This document shows positions 16,355 through 26,117 of a stretch of 64,000 nt of DNA, in pieces (the stretch's first letter is position 1; every line of letters begins with the position of its first letter). Source of the stretch: Eubacterium sp. (GTDB lineage: Bacteria > Bacillota > Clostridia > Oscillospirales > Acutalibacteraceae); the NCBI GenBank assembly GCA_029258375.1, contig JARHZA010000001.1, positions 372,001 to 436,000 on the forward strand. Direction: 5' to 3'. Made by a program: the position numbers and the translations under genes. The notes under the pieces are model-generated. The model was not told the origin of the DNA, ran no database searches, and saw only the letters and a program-made list of their open reading frames with translations.

Positions 16355-19300
16355 TTAAGCAAATGTCTGAAGAAGACCACAAAGATCTGAAAGTACTACG
16401 TCTGTTTCGCCCTGAAGCATTCCAAGTACCTGATTGATTACATCAGAGATTGAAGGATCAGCGCCACCGATCATACCAGTAACAAGATCAGAGATAATTG
16501 CGAAGTTACCCTTGTAGTTAACTGTGTTGATTAAGTAACGTAATACAGCAACAAGTGTTTCATTTCTTTCTGATTCAACAAAGATTCTTGAACCAAATGT
16601 TGCAGCTTGAGAAGCTTGGTCAGAAATGAGTGTTCCGTGTGATGCAAGTTGATACCAGTCAATTGGCATAAGTTCAATTGCAATCTTGTTGCTCTTAAGA
16701 ACGCCGTTTAATACACCAACAATGTTTTCAGCACCGATAACTGGTTTAAGTGAACCAGCAAGGTCATAAATGTTGAAGTGTACGCCCTTGATTCCAAGTT
16801 TAGCAACTTCTTTGTCAATATTAAGACCTGCAGCCTTGAGCACTTCGTTTACATTAACGATTGGTTCAAGAGTCTTAAGAATTGCATTGATTGGAGCTGT
16901 TAAGTTTTCAATTACTTGAAGAAGTCCATCATTTGCAAAGAAGAGAGCAAGGTTTGGAAGAATATCTGTAAGCATCTGGATAGGTGCGTTAAGAATGTCT
17001 TCTACCTTATCCATAAGAGGATTGAGTATGTCAAGAAGAATAGCATCGTATTGTTTTGACATATCTTCTCTGTATTGATATTGAGTCTTAATGTTGTAAA
17101 GACCGAATGCTTCCATAAATGGAACTACTGTTGATGTGTAACCATCTGTACCAGGGATGTATACAAGGTTGAATAAACCAAGAGCACCATCGTTAAGAAG
17201 TACGTCAAGCACACCGTACATTGGACGAAGAACAGCAGCGAGAGCATGTAAGAAGCTGTCTCTGTCTGATACGCCCCATGAAAGTTTAGCAGTGTTTACG
17301 TTGCTCCAAGAACCAGCTTTTGCAATTGTCTTAGCAACGCCATCATATGTTTTGCCGTATGTCTTATCTCTAAGAAGTTCAGCAAAGTGAGCTGTTGTGA
17401 AGTCAATATCTGACATAGCAAGAACATCAATAAGCTTTGTATTGTTGTTGATGTTTACTTTTTCGATTTGACCATAAAGACCAACAAGTTTGTTGATGAT
17501 ATCATCTTTATAAATGTTGCCTGTTACCATACCTGGAAGACCACCTGGTACGAATTGACCAAGAACACCTGTAAGGATTCCATCTACCATTGGAGCCATA
17601 ACATTTAAGAATTCCATATCAAGAGTTTCTGGATAATTGAATTCGTATTCTTTGAACTTGAAGTTTCTGTAATCAAAGAATCTGTTTTCTGGTTCTTGTA
17701 ATAAGAAGTAGAAGATAGCTCTAACGATGTCGTCTTTATGAGCAGTCTTGATTTGGTTAAATACGCAGTTAAGAACGTCTACAATTGTCTTGTTGTTCTT
17801 AACACCATCCATAGAAGAGATGATATTCTTAATAGCAGTTGAGTTGCTGATAAGTGTTTCTGAGATGTAACGAAGAACTGCAACAAGTGTTTCGCCTTGG
17901 TTTGCAATTATGCGAATTGTTGAGTAATCGCCATCTGAATTCTTAGCAGCGCTTGTAACTGTCTTTTGTTTACCGTGGCTTGCAAGAGTTGCCCAATCGA
18001 ATGATGGAAGAGTTATGTTCAAGTTGTTATTAGCAAGGATCTTGTTAATAAGTGGAAGAACAATATCTTGAATGTTGCAAGCTGTAAGGTTTTTAAGAGA
18101 AATGTTGAGTTCAACGTTTACACCAAGTTTTGAAGCTACGAATGAACCGAGATCAGCACCAAGTGCATCAGCGATGAGCTTATCAACATCGATGCCTTCT
18201 TTTTCAAGAGCAGGAATGATGCTCTTTGTGATTGGAGCAAGAAGGTTGTCAATAACTTGTGCAACACCATTGTTATCAATGAAGTATGCAATGTTTGGAA
18301 GTACTGCTGTTAATGTATCGAATGGAGCAGCAGCAAGTTTGTTTACAAATCCAAATAATGGATTGAGAATGTTTGTTAAAAGAGCATCTTTGTTCTTCTT
18401 ATAATCTTTAATATATTGATCATAAGTCTTAACGTCTTCGCACATGAATGCTTCAAGTACTGGAATAATAGCACTTTCGTAGCCGTTTGATCCGTTAAGT
18501 TTTAAACCACCAAGTGATTCAATTAAGCCCTTAATTACAACAGCAAGATCAACAGTGATTGTGTTTGGTTTAGCTGTTGTTGATTGTGTGTTAAGTAATG
18601 TAACAGTAAGAATACCATCTTTAACTACTACTGTGTACTTAAGACCACTTTCTGTTGTGCCTTCTTGTTTAATTTCTTTAGAAGCGATTTCTTCAATAAT
18701 AGGAACTATATCGAAGCTACCGTCTGCAAGAAGAACAGCAAGAACGTCGTTAACTGGACGGAAGATAGCAGCAACACCATTGATGAATGCCTGTTGAGCT
18801 TTAGATGAACCATCTTTGAAGCCCCAGTTGATTGATGTTACGTCTGCCCATTTAGAAGCACTGTTAAGTGTTTTAGCAGCATCTTTGTATGTTGGACCAA
18901 AAGAAGAATCTGTAAGGTAACCAGCTACAACTGCAGGAGTAAACATTGGAAGTGCTTGTTCAAGACCACCATAAACTGCTGTTGCAATTGATGTAAGAGT
19001 CTTGTTTGTGTAAAGAACTTCTGATAATACTTCAGAAAGGTTGTTTTGCTTGATCATACCAAATTGTTTAAGAAGTGGGAATACATTCTTAACAATGTTG
19101 TCAAGTTGATCGATTGCTTTATCAGCATCTGCTTGAGTAATACCTGTTGGGAAAGTAAATTTATCTTTTGCTTTTCCAATGTAGTGATCAAATGTCCAAT
19201 AAGCTTCTGTCTTGCTACCAGTAATAGTTAAGAATTTCTTAATTAGTTCGAATGTAGGAGCAATCTTGTCTGCTTCAATTGGAAGTGAAGCTAAAATACC

Positions 19301-22300
19301 GCTTTCTTTTGCAACTGCATAAATCATAAGAAGTAATTCTTCTGGTTTAGCGTTTGCAAATTTATCCCAAGGCATCTTAGCAGGAAGTTGAACATAGTCA
19401 GCAGCAACTTTATTGATAATTTCTACTGCAATGTTTCTCTTTGCACTGATAAGTGAAGGAGCCATATTAAGGGCTAAAACAAGAGTATTTAAGCTAAGTG
19501 GAAGGTTGAGAGGAGGAATTTGGATCTTACCAAATTCGATCTCACCAATGCTTGGAGCAACTTTTGATAGTATCTTAAGAAGTCCAGCAAGTTCAGTCTC
19601 AAGAGGCTTAAGTAAGTTCTTAATAATAGGTTTGATGTTCTTATCTTGAAGAACATTTGAAAGTCCTTTTACAACTGAAAGGAGAGTTGATGCAGGAGCC
19701 TTAGCAAGTGTGTTAAGAAGATCTGCACCTGATTTTGAAAGTACATTTAATAATTCTTCGCCGTTTGCAACTGTCTTTGGAAGTTCTTGAATTCCACAAG
19801 CAACATTGATTGAATTGAAGATAGGAGCAACTGCGTTTTCATAATAACCTGTTGCACAGAAAGCAACTGTAAGAACAGATGTTAATGCACCAAGTGAATC
19901 ATAAAGATTTGTAAAGAATGCATCTTTGTCGCCGTCGTTAAATTTGTATCCGATATTCTTATCTTTAACATCTTTCCATGAAAGGTTGCTGATAAGTTTA
20001 TCATTTGATTTAAGAGCATCTGAATGAACAGCTACTGCACCAGGAGATACAAGACCTTTAACTGCGCCAGTTACGATGCTGATGTCGCCCTTAATCATTG
20101 TTGAAAGTTGAGCATCAACAATTGTTTCGATAAGAACGTAAGTTTCTTTAATAAGTTTTGAAAGGTTTTCTTGTGAGTAAACTTTCTTAGCGTTAACTTT
20201 GCCGTCTTTGCTACCGTTTTGACCCTTACCGTCTGTGTTAGCTTCGTTGATTACGATGAGGTAATCTTGAACAAGACCCATAAGATCTTTTGTTGTAGCT
20301 TCACCAAGGTGGTTAGTAACAAATGTAACTACTGCAGAAAGGATTCCGTCAGCTTGTGTTACGTCAAAGCCGTCTACTTGTGTGTTATCAAGTACTTTTG
20401 CAAGAAGTTCATCAATCATTGTAAGAAGTTCTTTTGAAGCAGCTGTGTTTTCTGCTGTAAGAATTTCATCAAAGCTTGAAGGAACTTGAATGTTTACTTT
20501 TGCCTTATTTTGTTGCGCATAAGGAGCGATAGAAGCGTTTGCTGTTGCTTTGTTTGCTTCAGCAATGTTCATAATTGAACGAACAAGTGGAGAAATATTT
20601 GCGATGAGATAGAATACGCTATCTTCACTTAAACCAACATAAGTTGCATCGTCTGTTGAATAAGGGATAGTTCTTTCAGCAAATGTAAAGCTGAACTTGT
20701 TATCTCTTGTAAGACCGAATAATCCGTTAACTGTATCTGTAAGAACGCTAAGGTCTGTAAATCCACCAAATGCGTCGATTGCAGCAGTAATAAGAGGAAT
20801 ACTCTTTGTGATTTCGTTATCAGTAGAAACTACTTCGTTCATGAAATCAAGAGCGCCGTTTCCAAGAGTTGAAAGTAAGAATTCAACAACCCAACCAGAT
20901 GTGTTAGCAGGATTCTTAGTTTTATCAAGTGCATGAACTTTAAGAGCCCAAACAGTTGAGTTTTCAACTTGTGTAAACTTAGAACCAGAGATAAGGTTAC
21001 CTACTTGTACGTTTTTAGTATATTTAATACGGTTAGCATATGACCAATCAGAATCTACTGAATTTTCAGCCATAATCATTTGGCCAACTATATCAATAAT
21101 TGTAGGAAGAGCAATACTTATATTATTAAGGCCTCTGCCCATTGTTGTGTTTTCTAAACCGAAAATCAATTCCTTAGCAATTGTTGCTTCGTTTCTGTGA
21201 GCAGCAATACCAAGTTGTTCGTTGCCATCAAGATATGAATGAACTGCTTTATCAATAACAGGAACAAGATACTTGATTGATTCTTCAGCAACTTTTCTGT
21301 ATTCCTTAGGAAGTTGTTCTTTGATTAAATCAATGAACTTATAGTTAGGAAGGTATTTACCAAGAGCTTCGTCGATAGCTTTGATGTTGAAGATGTTAGG
21401 AATCTTCTTGTCTGCATCGTGGAAACCGTTTACTGGATCAGCCTTACCTTGAATGTAGTTAAGAACGTCAGGAACGATTCTGTTTAAGTCAAGTTCAAGT
21501 TTGCCGATACCATATTGAGCTAATTGATCTTTTGTAAGAACAAAACCTAATATAGTATTAAGGTTTAACTTAGAATCTGGACCAAATGCGTCACCGTTTT
21601 GGTTGAATATAAGTGGAAGAACTACTTCATCAATCAATACAGTAACTAATGGAGTGATGTTTGAAACTGTTGTGATAGGATCTTTTGCTACATTAATATA
21701 AAGGTTATTAAGCTCACTAAGAACTTGATCTAATTTAAGCTTTCTGCCATTTACATTTGTTCTTGTAAGGTGAGAGATAACACCGTTGATGAGTGGCTTA
21801 AGAATACCAGGAATTTGATCTGTGAAACCATTGATAGTATTGTTAAGTGATTCGTTAGCAATATTGATTAAGTATTGGTTATATTCAGCATCAAAAGTAT
21901 ATTTTGCATCATTGAAAGAGTAAGCAGCAAGATCTTTTGTGATAGCTTTTGCAATAGCAACATCTTTAACTACATTGATTATAACATCTTTATAGTTGTT
22001 TTTGATTGCTTTTGCATCAGTACCATAGAACTTAGATACACCGTCAGTGATGTTCTTCTTATACTTTAATTCCATTGCACCTGATCTTGAATTGATGAAT
22101 AATTTTGCATATTCATTACCAAGTTGATCACGTGACATATCTTTATATTTTTTGTTAGATTCTCTGAGCTTTTGTTCCCAGTTAGTGTAGTTGAATTCAC
22201 CCTTGATATTAAGTCTTGAGTAATCAGCGCCACCGTCGTTTGCGAATCTGTTGCTAATTGCAGCATTAAGAATTGTGCCGTAATCTTGGAAGTAAAGGAG

Positions 22301-23140
22301 TGCAGTTGCAAGATCTTCAATCTTAACATCAACACCAGCTACTTGAACCATATATTCAATAAATGGATAAACGGCTTCAAATTCTTTTGTGTTGATTTTG
22401 CCATTCTTAGATTCATAATCTTTGATAGCATTTTTGATTGTGTTGATATCGTTGTACTTATCCTTTGCAAGACCAATGTTTTTTGCGCAAGCATCAAGTG
22501 CGTTTAAAGCAGTTTGATAATCAAATTGATCTTTAACTTGTTTTGCAGCTCCGAGGAGTTCCTCAAGACCTTTAACTTTGTTTCCGCTCTTATCTGTATA
22601 GCCTTTTAAATATTTGAAACATAACTTTCCAAATTTATCGCCTTTTTGATCAGCGTATTTGCTACAGATTGAGTAAAGAGTCCAAAAACTGATTTTTGCG
22701 TCTTCTTTGTCAAGGTATGCGTAATATAGGTCATCTAAGTAGTTAGCACCCATTGAAGCCTTAGCATCGCTAAGAACTGTATACTTTGACACACCACCGA
22801 TAGCTGAAATAACTAATGGTGATAACTCAGCCATAAACTCATAAAATCTGTCTGATTTTATTGAGCCGTCTTTAAAGTCTGCGTTAGCTATGCGGTCAAT
22901 TGACAAGCCGAGTTTATCAAGATTTTCCTTTGGAACCATCTTGAGTATATCTGGAAGAAACTCGTCTACAAGTTGAGTGAGGGCTTCTACTGAGCCTTCT
23001 TTACTTGCATTTTTGTCACTGAATGCAGGATTGTCTTTTGGATTTATGTCTTGCGCAAAAGCAACAAATCCAACAGAGCACGCAGTCAATGCCATTACTA
23101 CAGCCAAGAAAAGGCTTAGTAATCGTTTGCTCGTTTTCAT
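16355..23140 (-). CDS. Giant secreted protein with tandem divergent helical repeats, function unknown
   Basis: 2,261 residues from ATG 23140; AAGGAG lies 8 nt upstream, so a longer reading to 23254 is unlikely. Residues 1-28 are a signal peptide (KRLLSLFLAVVMALTA, then VAFAQ), so the protein is exported. The rest is rich in Leu, Ile, Asn, Lys and Ala and predicted mostly helical. No catalytic motif, LPXTG, SLH or TM anchor is visible and the protein ends abruptly. The C-terminal half contains three divergent repeats of about 445 residues: TVLPNIAYFIDNNGVAQVI with DILPNLALFFANDGLLQVI, FDWATLASHG with IDWYQLASHG, and ETLVAVLRYIS with ETLVAVLRYLI, plus an older copy around 19200-19950. I recognise no described family. 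It is monocistronic. Confidence 0.85.
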   Translation of the reverse strand: MKTSKRLLSLFLAVVMALTACSVGFVAFAQDINPKDNPAFSDKNASKEGSVEALTQLVDEFLPDILKMVPKENLDKLGLSIDRIANADFKDGSIKSDRFYEFMAELSPLVISAIGGVSKYTVLSDAKASMGANYLDDLYYAYLDKEDAKISFWTLYSICSKYADQKGDKFGKLCFKYLKGYTDKSGNKVKGLEELLGAAKQVKDQFDYQTALNALDACAKNIGLAKDKYNDINTIKNAIKDYESKNGKINTKEFEAVYPFIEYMVQVAGVDVKIEDLATALLYFQDYGTILNAAISNRFANDGGADYSRLNIKGEFNYTNWEQKLRESNKKYKDMSRDQLGNEYAKLFINSRSGAMELKYKKNITDGVSKFYGTDAKAIKNNYKDVIINVVKDVAIAKAITKDLAAYSFNDAKYTFDAEYNQYLINIANESLNNTINGFTDQIPGILKPLINGVISHLTRTNVNGRKLKLDQVLSELNNLYINVAKDPITTVSNITPLVTVLIDEVVLPLIFNQNGDAFGPDSKLNLNTILGFVLTKDQLAQYGIGKLELDLNRIVPDVLNYIQGKADPVNGFHDADKKIPNIFNIKAIDEALGKYLPNYKFIDLIKEQLPKEYRKVAEESIKYLVPVIDKAVHSYLDGNEQLGIAAHRNEATIAKELIFGLENTTMGRGLNNISIALPTIIDIVGQMIMAENSVDSDWSYANRIKYTKNVQVGNLISGSKFTQVENSTVWALKVHALDKTKNPANTSGWVVEFLLSTLGNGALDFMNEVVSTDNEITKSIPLITAAIDAFGGFTDLSVLTDTVNGLFGLTRDNKFSFTFAERTIPYSTDDATYVGLSEDSVFYLIANISPLVRSIMNIAEANKATANASIAPYAQQNKAKVNIQVPSSFDEILTAENTAASKELLTMIDELLAKVLDNTQVDGFDVTQADGILSAVVTFVTNHLGEATTKDLMGLVQDYLIVINEANTDGKGQNGSKDGKVNAKKVYSQENLSKLIKETYVLIETIVDAQLSTMIKGDISIVTGAVKGLVSPGAVAVHSDALKSNDKLISNLSWKDVKDKNIGYKFNDGDKDAFFTNLYDSLGALTSVLTVAFCATGYYENAVAPIFNSINVACGIQELPKTVANGEELLNVLSKSGADLLNTLAKAPASTLLSVVKGLSNVLQDKNIKPIIKNLLKPLETELAGLLKILSKVAPSIGEIEFGKIQIPPLNLPLSLNTLVLALNMAPSLISAKRNIAVEIINKVAADYVQLPAKMPWDKFANAKPEELLLMIYAVAKESGILASLPIEADKIAPTFELIKKFLTITGSKTEAYWTFDHYIGKAKDKFTFPTGITQADADKAIDQLDNIVKNVFPLLKQFGMIKQNNLSEVLSEVLYTNKTLTSIATAVYGGLEQALPMFTPAVVAGYLTDSSFGPTYKDAAKTLNSASKWADVTSINWGFKDGSSKAQQAFINGVAAIFRPVNDVLAVLLADGSFDIVPIIEEIASKEIKQEGTTESGLKYTVVVKDGILTVTLLNTQSTTAKPNTITVDLAVVIKGLIESLGGLKLNGSNGYESAIIPVLEAFMCEDVKTYDQYIKDYKKNKDALLTNILNPLFGFVNKLAAAPFDTLTAVLPNIAYFIDNNGVAQVIDNLLAPITKSIIPALEKEGIDVDKLIADALGADLGSFVASKLGVNVELNISLKNLTACNIQDIVLPLINKILANNNLNITLPSFDWATLASHGKQKTVTSAAKNSDGDYSTIRIIANQGETLVAVLRYISETLISNSTAIKNIISSMDGVKNNKTIVDVLNCVFNQIKTAHKDDIVRAIFYFLLQEPENRFFDYRNFKFKEYEFNYPETLDMEFLNVMAPMVDGILTGVLGQFVPGGLPGMVTGNIYKDDIINKLVGLYGQIEKVNINNNTKLIDVLAMSDIDFTTAHFAELLRDKTYGKTYDGVAKTIAKAGSWSNVNTAKLSWGVSDRDSFLHALAAVLRPMYGVLDVLLNDGALGLFNLVYIPGTDGYTSTVVPFMEAFGLYNIKTQYQYREDMSKQYDAILLDILNPLMDKVEDILNAPIQMLTDILPNLALFFANDGLLQVIENLTAPINAILKTLEPIVNVNEVLKAAGLNIDKEVAKLGIKGVHFNIYDLAGSLKPVIGAENIVGVLNGVLKSNKIAIELMPIDWYQLASHGTLISDQASQAATFGSRIFVESERNETLVAVLRYLINTVNYKGNFAIISDLVTGMIGGADPSISDVINQVLGMLQGETDVVLSDLCGLLQTFA

Positions 23141-23163
23141 AATCATCTCTCCTTTTTTGCGAT

Positions 23164-23181
23164 TTGCGACATGTGTCGCAA
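23164..23181 (-). promoter_or_regulatory. Palindrome in the leader of the giant secreted protein gene
   Basis: TTGCGACA-TG-TGTCGCAA, 8-bp arms, GC-rich against an AT-rich background, ending about 23 nt upstream of the start codon and beside the AAGGAG site. It may be an RNA hairpin controlling translation or mRNA stability, or a protein-binding operator. Confidence 0.5.
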
Positions 23182-23283
23182 TACCACGTTTAATGCTTGA
23201 ACTGAACAGAATTATTAACAAGTTGTTAATAATTTTTGGGTGCAGTTCACCCATATATAAACGCGTACGAACAATACAATATA

Positions 23284-23312
23284 TTTATACCAAATATAAA
23301 GAAGCAAGTCAA
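23284..23312 (-). promoter_or_regulatory. Promoter of the giant secreted protein gene
   Basis: On the minus strand TTGACT (23312-23307) and TATAAA (23289-23284) are separated by 17 bp. Transcription would start near 23278, leaving a leader of about 138 nt. Confidence 0.75.
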
Positions 23313-24042
23313 TGCTTTTTTAACTTCGTTAATAATGTGTGAATAAAAAGCAATATGTGTTCATAATTTGTACATAAATAAAAATGGCAAAATTAGTTCT
23401 TTTTTTGTAGAAAAATTCAAATATTTGTATCTGCTTATATTTGTGAACACACAAATCAAATATGGTGTAGAAAAATTAAAATATGGCTATATTACTACAC
23501 TATATCGTTGTGTAAAACTGTATTGCTTTACGCTATAAAAAACGTTGAAAAGTGAAGATACTTTACAAAATGAATAGGCTAAAAAGTATAAAAAAGCACT
23601 CGCTTGAAAATCAAATGTTAATATTTTGTAAATTATTTTGTTAAAATATGTACAACGAATTAACGAAAATAATAGTAAAAATGACGAAAATTATAAAATT
23701 CATTTGTTTTGATTGGTAATATATAATCATATATCTTGTATTTTTTAGTATTTACAAAAAGGGCGTATTGTCAATTAAATCACAGCGTTTTCTTTGAAAA
23801 ATACTGTGATAAAACGTTTTAAACTGATGATTTTTTAATGTAAAAAATTTATACTAATTTAGGGATAAGTCTAATTTTTTTATAAGTTTGTTAGTTAAAA
23901 ATGATGCAAATTTGGTTGTTTTTAAATCCGAAATAATAAAACTTTGTGAAAATAAAATCGTAAATCACATATTTTTCATAATGTTCATAAAACATATTTA
24001 ACCAGTTAAAAACACGATTGTTCAAAATTTGTTATAAAGTAA
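23313..24042. other. Long AT-rich non-coding region between divergent genes
   Basis: About 730 bp without a supportable gene. It holds a 19-bp direct repeat, TGTAGAAAAATTCAAATAT at 23406 and a copy with one change at 23466, exactly 60 bp apart. Several A/T-only stretches resemble UP-elements. No tRNA, riboswitch or terminator was recognised; an undetected small RNA cannot be excluded. Confidence 0.5.
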
Positions 24043-24071
24043 TTGACCTAAAATAATTAAAATGGTATACT
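24043..24071 (+). promoter_or_regulatory. Promoter of the 24094 gene
   Basis: TTGACC (24043-24048) and TATACT (24066-24071) with a 17-bp spacer, starting transcription about 15 nt before the ATG. Confidence 0.75.
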
Positions 24072-24093
24072 CTTGCGGGAGTGATTAAGCGAT

Positions 24094-24702
24094 ATGGCTA
24101 ATAAAAAAAATAAAGTTAAAAATAATAATTCAAAAGTAAAAAGTAAAAATAAATCAAGTTGTGTTAAAGATTTTTTTGTTAACTATTTGGGTAGTTTTAT
24201 AGTTTTACTGTTGTTTATAGTTCTTACTATTGCTTGCGCTTTTGGTGCAAAGTATGTTGGCAGTGATGAATTTAAAAGTAAAACAGTTTTAAATTTCATA
24301 CCAGATACAATTGAAACAGATACAGTTGACGGTACAGAACTTACCTTTTACAAAGAAACTAACGAAGCATATGATGGCGAGGCTGTTCTATCTTTAGATG
24401 GTATTTTGAAAATGTATAATTTTTATTATCTTGATGAAGATGGCAACAAAGTTTATTTGCAAGATGGTTTGTATCAGTATGTTGATAATTCGGGCACAGA
24501 GCAGTTTATAATTGTTGGTGTTGTATTTACTATGACATCATTAGCTAAAATTGACACAATGAGAAGAGCCTTAGAAATTTCTTCAGCGGTAATTCCAGTT
24601 TTAGGTTTATTGATAGCAATAGTTATCGCTATTTTTAAATTTAAAAAAATACATAAAAAAGAAGAAATTTATGTGAAACAAAATAAAAAGAAAAATAGAT
24701 AA
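24094..24702 (+). CDS. Two-TM membrane protein of unknown function
   Basis: 202 residues. A strongly basic, asparagine- and lysine-rich N-terminus (residues 1-25) precedes a first TM helix (about 31-53). Residues 54-160 form a soluble, Asp/Glu-rich domain, and a second helix (about 163-182) ends in a lysine-rich tail. By the positive-inside rule both ends are cytoplasmic and the central domain is outside. The leader is very short, so the weak GGGAGTG ahead of ATG 24094 is the only ribosome binding site. I recognise no family. It diverges from the giant secreted protein across about 950 bp, which may be accidental. Confidence 0.7.
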   Translation: MANKKNKVKNNNSKVKSKNKSSCVKDFFVNYLGSFIVLLLFIVLTIACAFGAKYVGSDEFKSKTVLNFIPDTIETDTVDGTELTFYKETNEAYDGEAVLSLDGILKMYNFYYLDEDGNKVYLQDGLYQYVDNSGTEQFIIVGVVFTMTSLAKIDTMRRALEISSAVIPVLGLLIAIVIAIFKFKKIHKKEEIYVKQNKKKNR

Positions 24703-25158
24703 TAAAAAAGCAGTACAATAATTTGCATACGCCAGATAAGTAAGTAATTCAGAAAACACGAAATACGTATTCATCTAGTGCTGCCGAGCCGCTTTAAATA
24801 TAACCATCTATCAGGGGTAATCCTTCGGGATTGCCCCTGATTTTCAATAATGGGAAAAGAATAAAGTCTTTTGCCGTCAAATGGCTTTTGGGGAAGATTC
24901 CAACCCTTTTTGACAACTTGTAATCACACGCTTTCTAAAAAATAGTTAGCAAATTCAGCAGACTATGATATAATATCGAGAAAATAGGGTGTTAGACTTA
25001 TTAGAATTTTCCGAACACTCAGTGGAACTAAAAATTAAAAATTCTTTAATAAACACAGTAGTATAATCCTCATGTTATAATCATCGGAGAATATTATTTG
25101 GAGAAACATTATGCTGAACTAAAATCAGCGTGCAACAGCCAGCAGAGGTGGTGAAAAT
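24703..25158. other. Non-coding stretch with a terminator; foreign-looking composition
   Basis: No gene is supported here. The base composition is less AT-rich than the flanks from about 24770. A hairpin at 24811-24844 is the only clear element. A four-codon reading frame (ATG CTG AAC TAA at 25111) lies before the 25159 gene and may be a chance occurrence. The region may be residue of a mobile element, but no recombinase, terminal repeat or target duplication could be identified. Confidence 0.4.
24811..24844 (+). terminator. Intrinsic terminator downstream of the 24094 gene
   Basis: Stem TCAGGGGTAATCC/GGATTGCCCCTGA (13 bp with one wobble), loop TTCG, followed by TTTT. The TTCG tetraloop makes it very stable. 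Confidence 0.75.
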
Positions 25159-25494
25159 TTGAATCCGGCAATTTATTTCTTATTATTTCTCCCTATTATG
25201 ATCGTTCTGATTCAACAAAAGAAAAACAAAGACTGGATAGTACAATATTTGAAACTGAAACACAGAAAGGAAAACCACATTATGAGAGAAGCTGCAGAAA
25301 AGTTCATTGATAAAGAGTGCATGGTTTATTTACTCAGCGGAGAGGTTAAGGGAGTTATCCGAGAGGTAACGGACCATTCTTTATTGATAGAAACACCAAC
25401 AGATCGCCAGATTCTAAATCTGGATTTTGTGATTCGCATTCGGGAATACCCTAAAAACAAACATGGAAAGAAAAAATCTGTTGTTTGGGATTGA
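25159..25494 (+). CDS. Small membrane-anchored protein with a Sm-like beta domain, unknown function
   Basis: 111 residues. The TTG start is fixed by GAGGTGG 8 nt upstream. Residues 2-19 form a hydrophobic anchor; a lysine-rich linker follows; residues 50-100 look like a short beta-barrel (KECMVYLLSGEVKGVIREV, then LNLDFVIRIREYPKNKHGKK), a pattern shared by small clostridial proteins often annotated as hypothetical and resembling LSm/SH3-type folds. Codon use is less AT-biased than the neighbours, suggesting acquisition. No partner gene adjoins it. Confidence 0.7.
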   Translation: MNPAIYFLLFLPIMIVLIQQKKNKDWIVQYLKLKHRKENHIMREAAEKFIDKECMVYLLSGEVKGVIREVTDHSLLIETPTDRQILNLDFVIRIREYPKNKHGKKKSVVWD

Positions 25495-25803
25495 TCGAGT
25501 GTCACACCTATTCCAATATTTCTAACACTTATGGCAACCGAATCCATATTCATAAGGATAGTAAATATAAAAATAGAGATAGCTTTTCGGGTGAAAGTGT
25601 CTGCATCATCTTAGCGAGCATACTGTTTATACTCCCAAGAGTCGAAAAACTGTACAATCGTTAGAAGTGTTCTCCTAAAACCTCCGCTGAAATGCGTATA
25701 AAAACTTCCTTATGGGGCGTAGCCATTTAGTTGTGCTGCTTTTATTTTACTTATTTACTTTTATATTAGTTAGGTATATAATTATTTTAACAAATATATT
25801 TTA
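25495..25803. other. Gap of about 310 bp with no supported gene
   Basis: Open frames here are short and lack starts (for example one ending in PRVEKLYNR at about 25667 and one ending in SLWGVAI at 25730). They could be remnants of decayed genes, but this cannot be shown. From about 25735 the sequence returns to the AT-rich background. Confidence 0.35.
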
Positions 25804-25818
25804 AAAGGAGTGCTGTTT

Positions 25819-26010
25819 ATGAAAAAAATATCACGAATTATGGCAAGTGTAATGCTTGTTGCAGCAATTGCTTTTGTTGCCTACGCACTAAACCATCCAG
25901 ATATGAGTTTTCCTTGGAATAATACAGTTACATATATAATTTATGGTATATATGCATTTATAACGTTACTTCTTTTTATCGCTCCATTTAAAAATAGCAA
26001 TTCGAAATAA
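25819..26010 (+). CDS. Small two-TM membrane protein
   Basis: 63 residues starting at ATG 25819, with AAAGGAG 8 nt upstream (a GTG at 25810 overlaps that site and is rejected). Two hydrophobic segments, about residues 8-26 and 39-57, are joined by a short loop with proline and tryptophan; the C-terminus is SNSK. The family is not recognised. The strong ribosome binding site and the terminator 45 nt after the stop show a self-contained gene. Confidence 0.75.
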   Translation: MKKISRIMASVMLVAAIAFVAYALNHPDMSFPWNNTVTYIIYGIYAFITLLLFIAPFKNSNSK

Positions 26011-26055
26011 GTAATTTATACAAAGCAAAATATAAAATAGGAAAATAAAGTAATA

Positions 26056-26088
26056 AAAAAGACGCAACTTATGTTGCGTCTTTTTCTA
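26056..26088. terminator. Convergent terminator between the small membrane protein and the LCP gene
   Basis: Perfect 13-bp stem AAAAAGACGCAAC/GTTGCGTCTTTTT, loop TTAT, with A/T runs on both sides. Confidence 0.85.
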
Positions 26089-26117
26089 TTAACTACAAAA
26101 ATATAATCATTGTATTG

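Noticed and set aside
23313-24042. CRISPR array or tandem repeat locus in the long intergenic region
   Set aside because: Only one pair of 19-bp repeats is present; there is no regular spacer pattern.
25495-25740. Decayed transposase or recombinase remnants
   Set aside because: Short frames without catalytic residues; no inverted repeats or target duplication could be identified.
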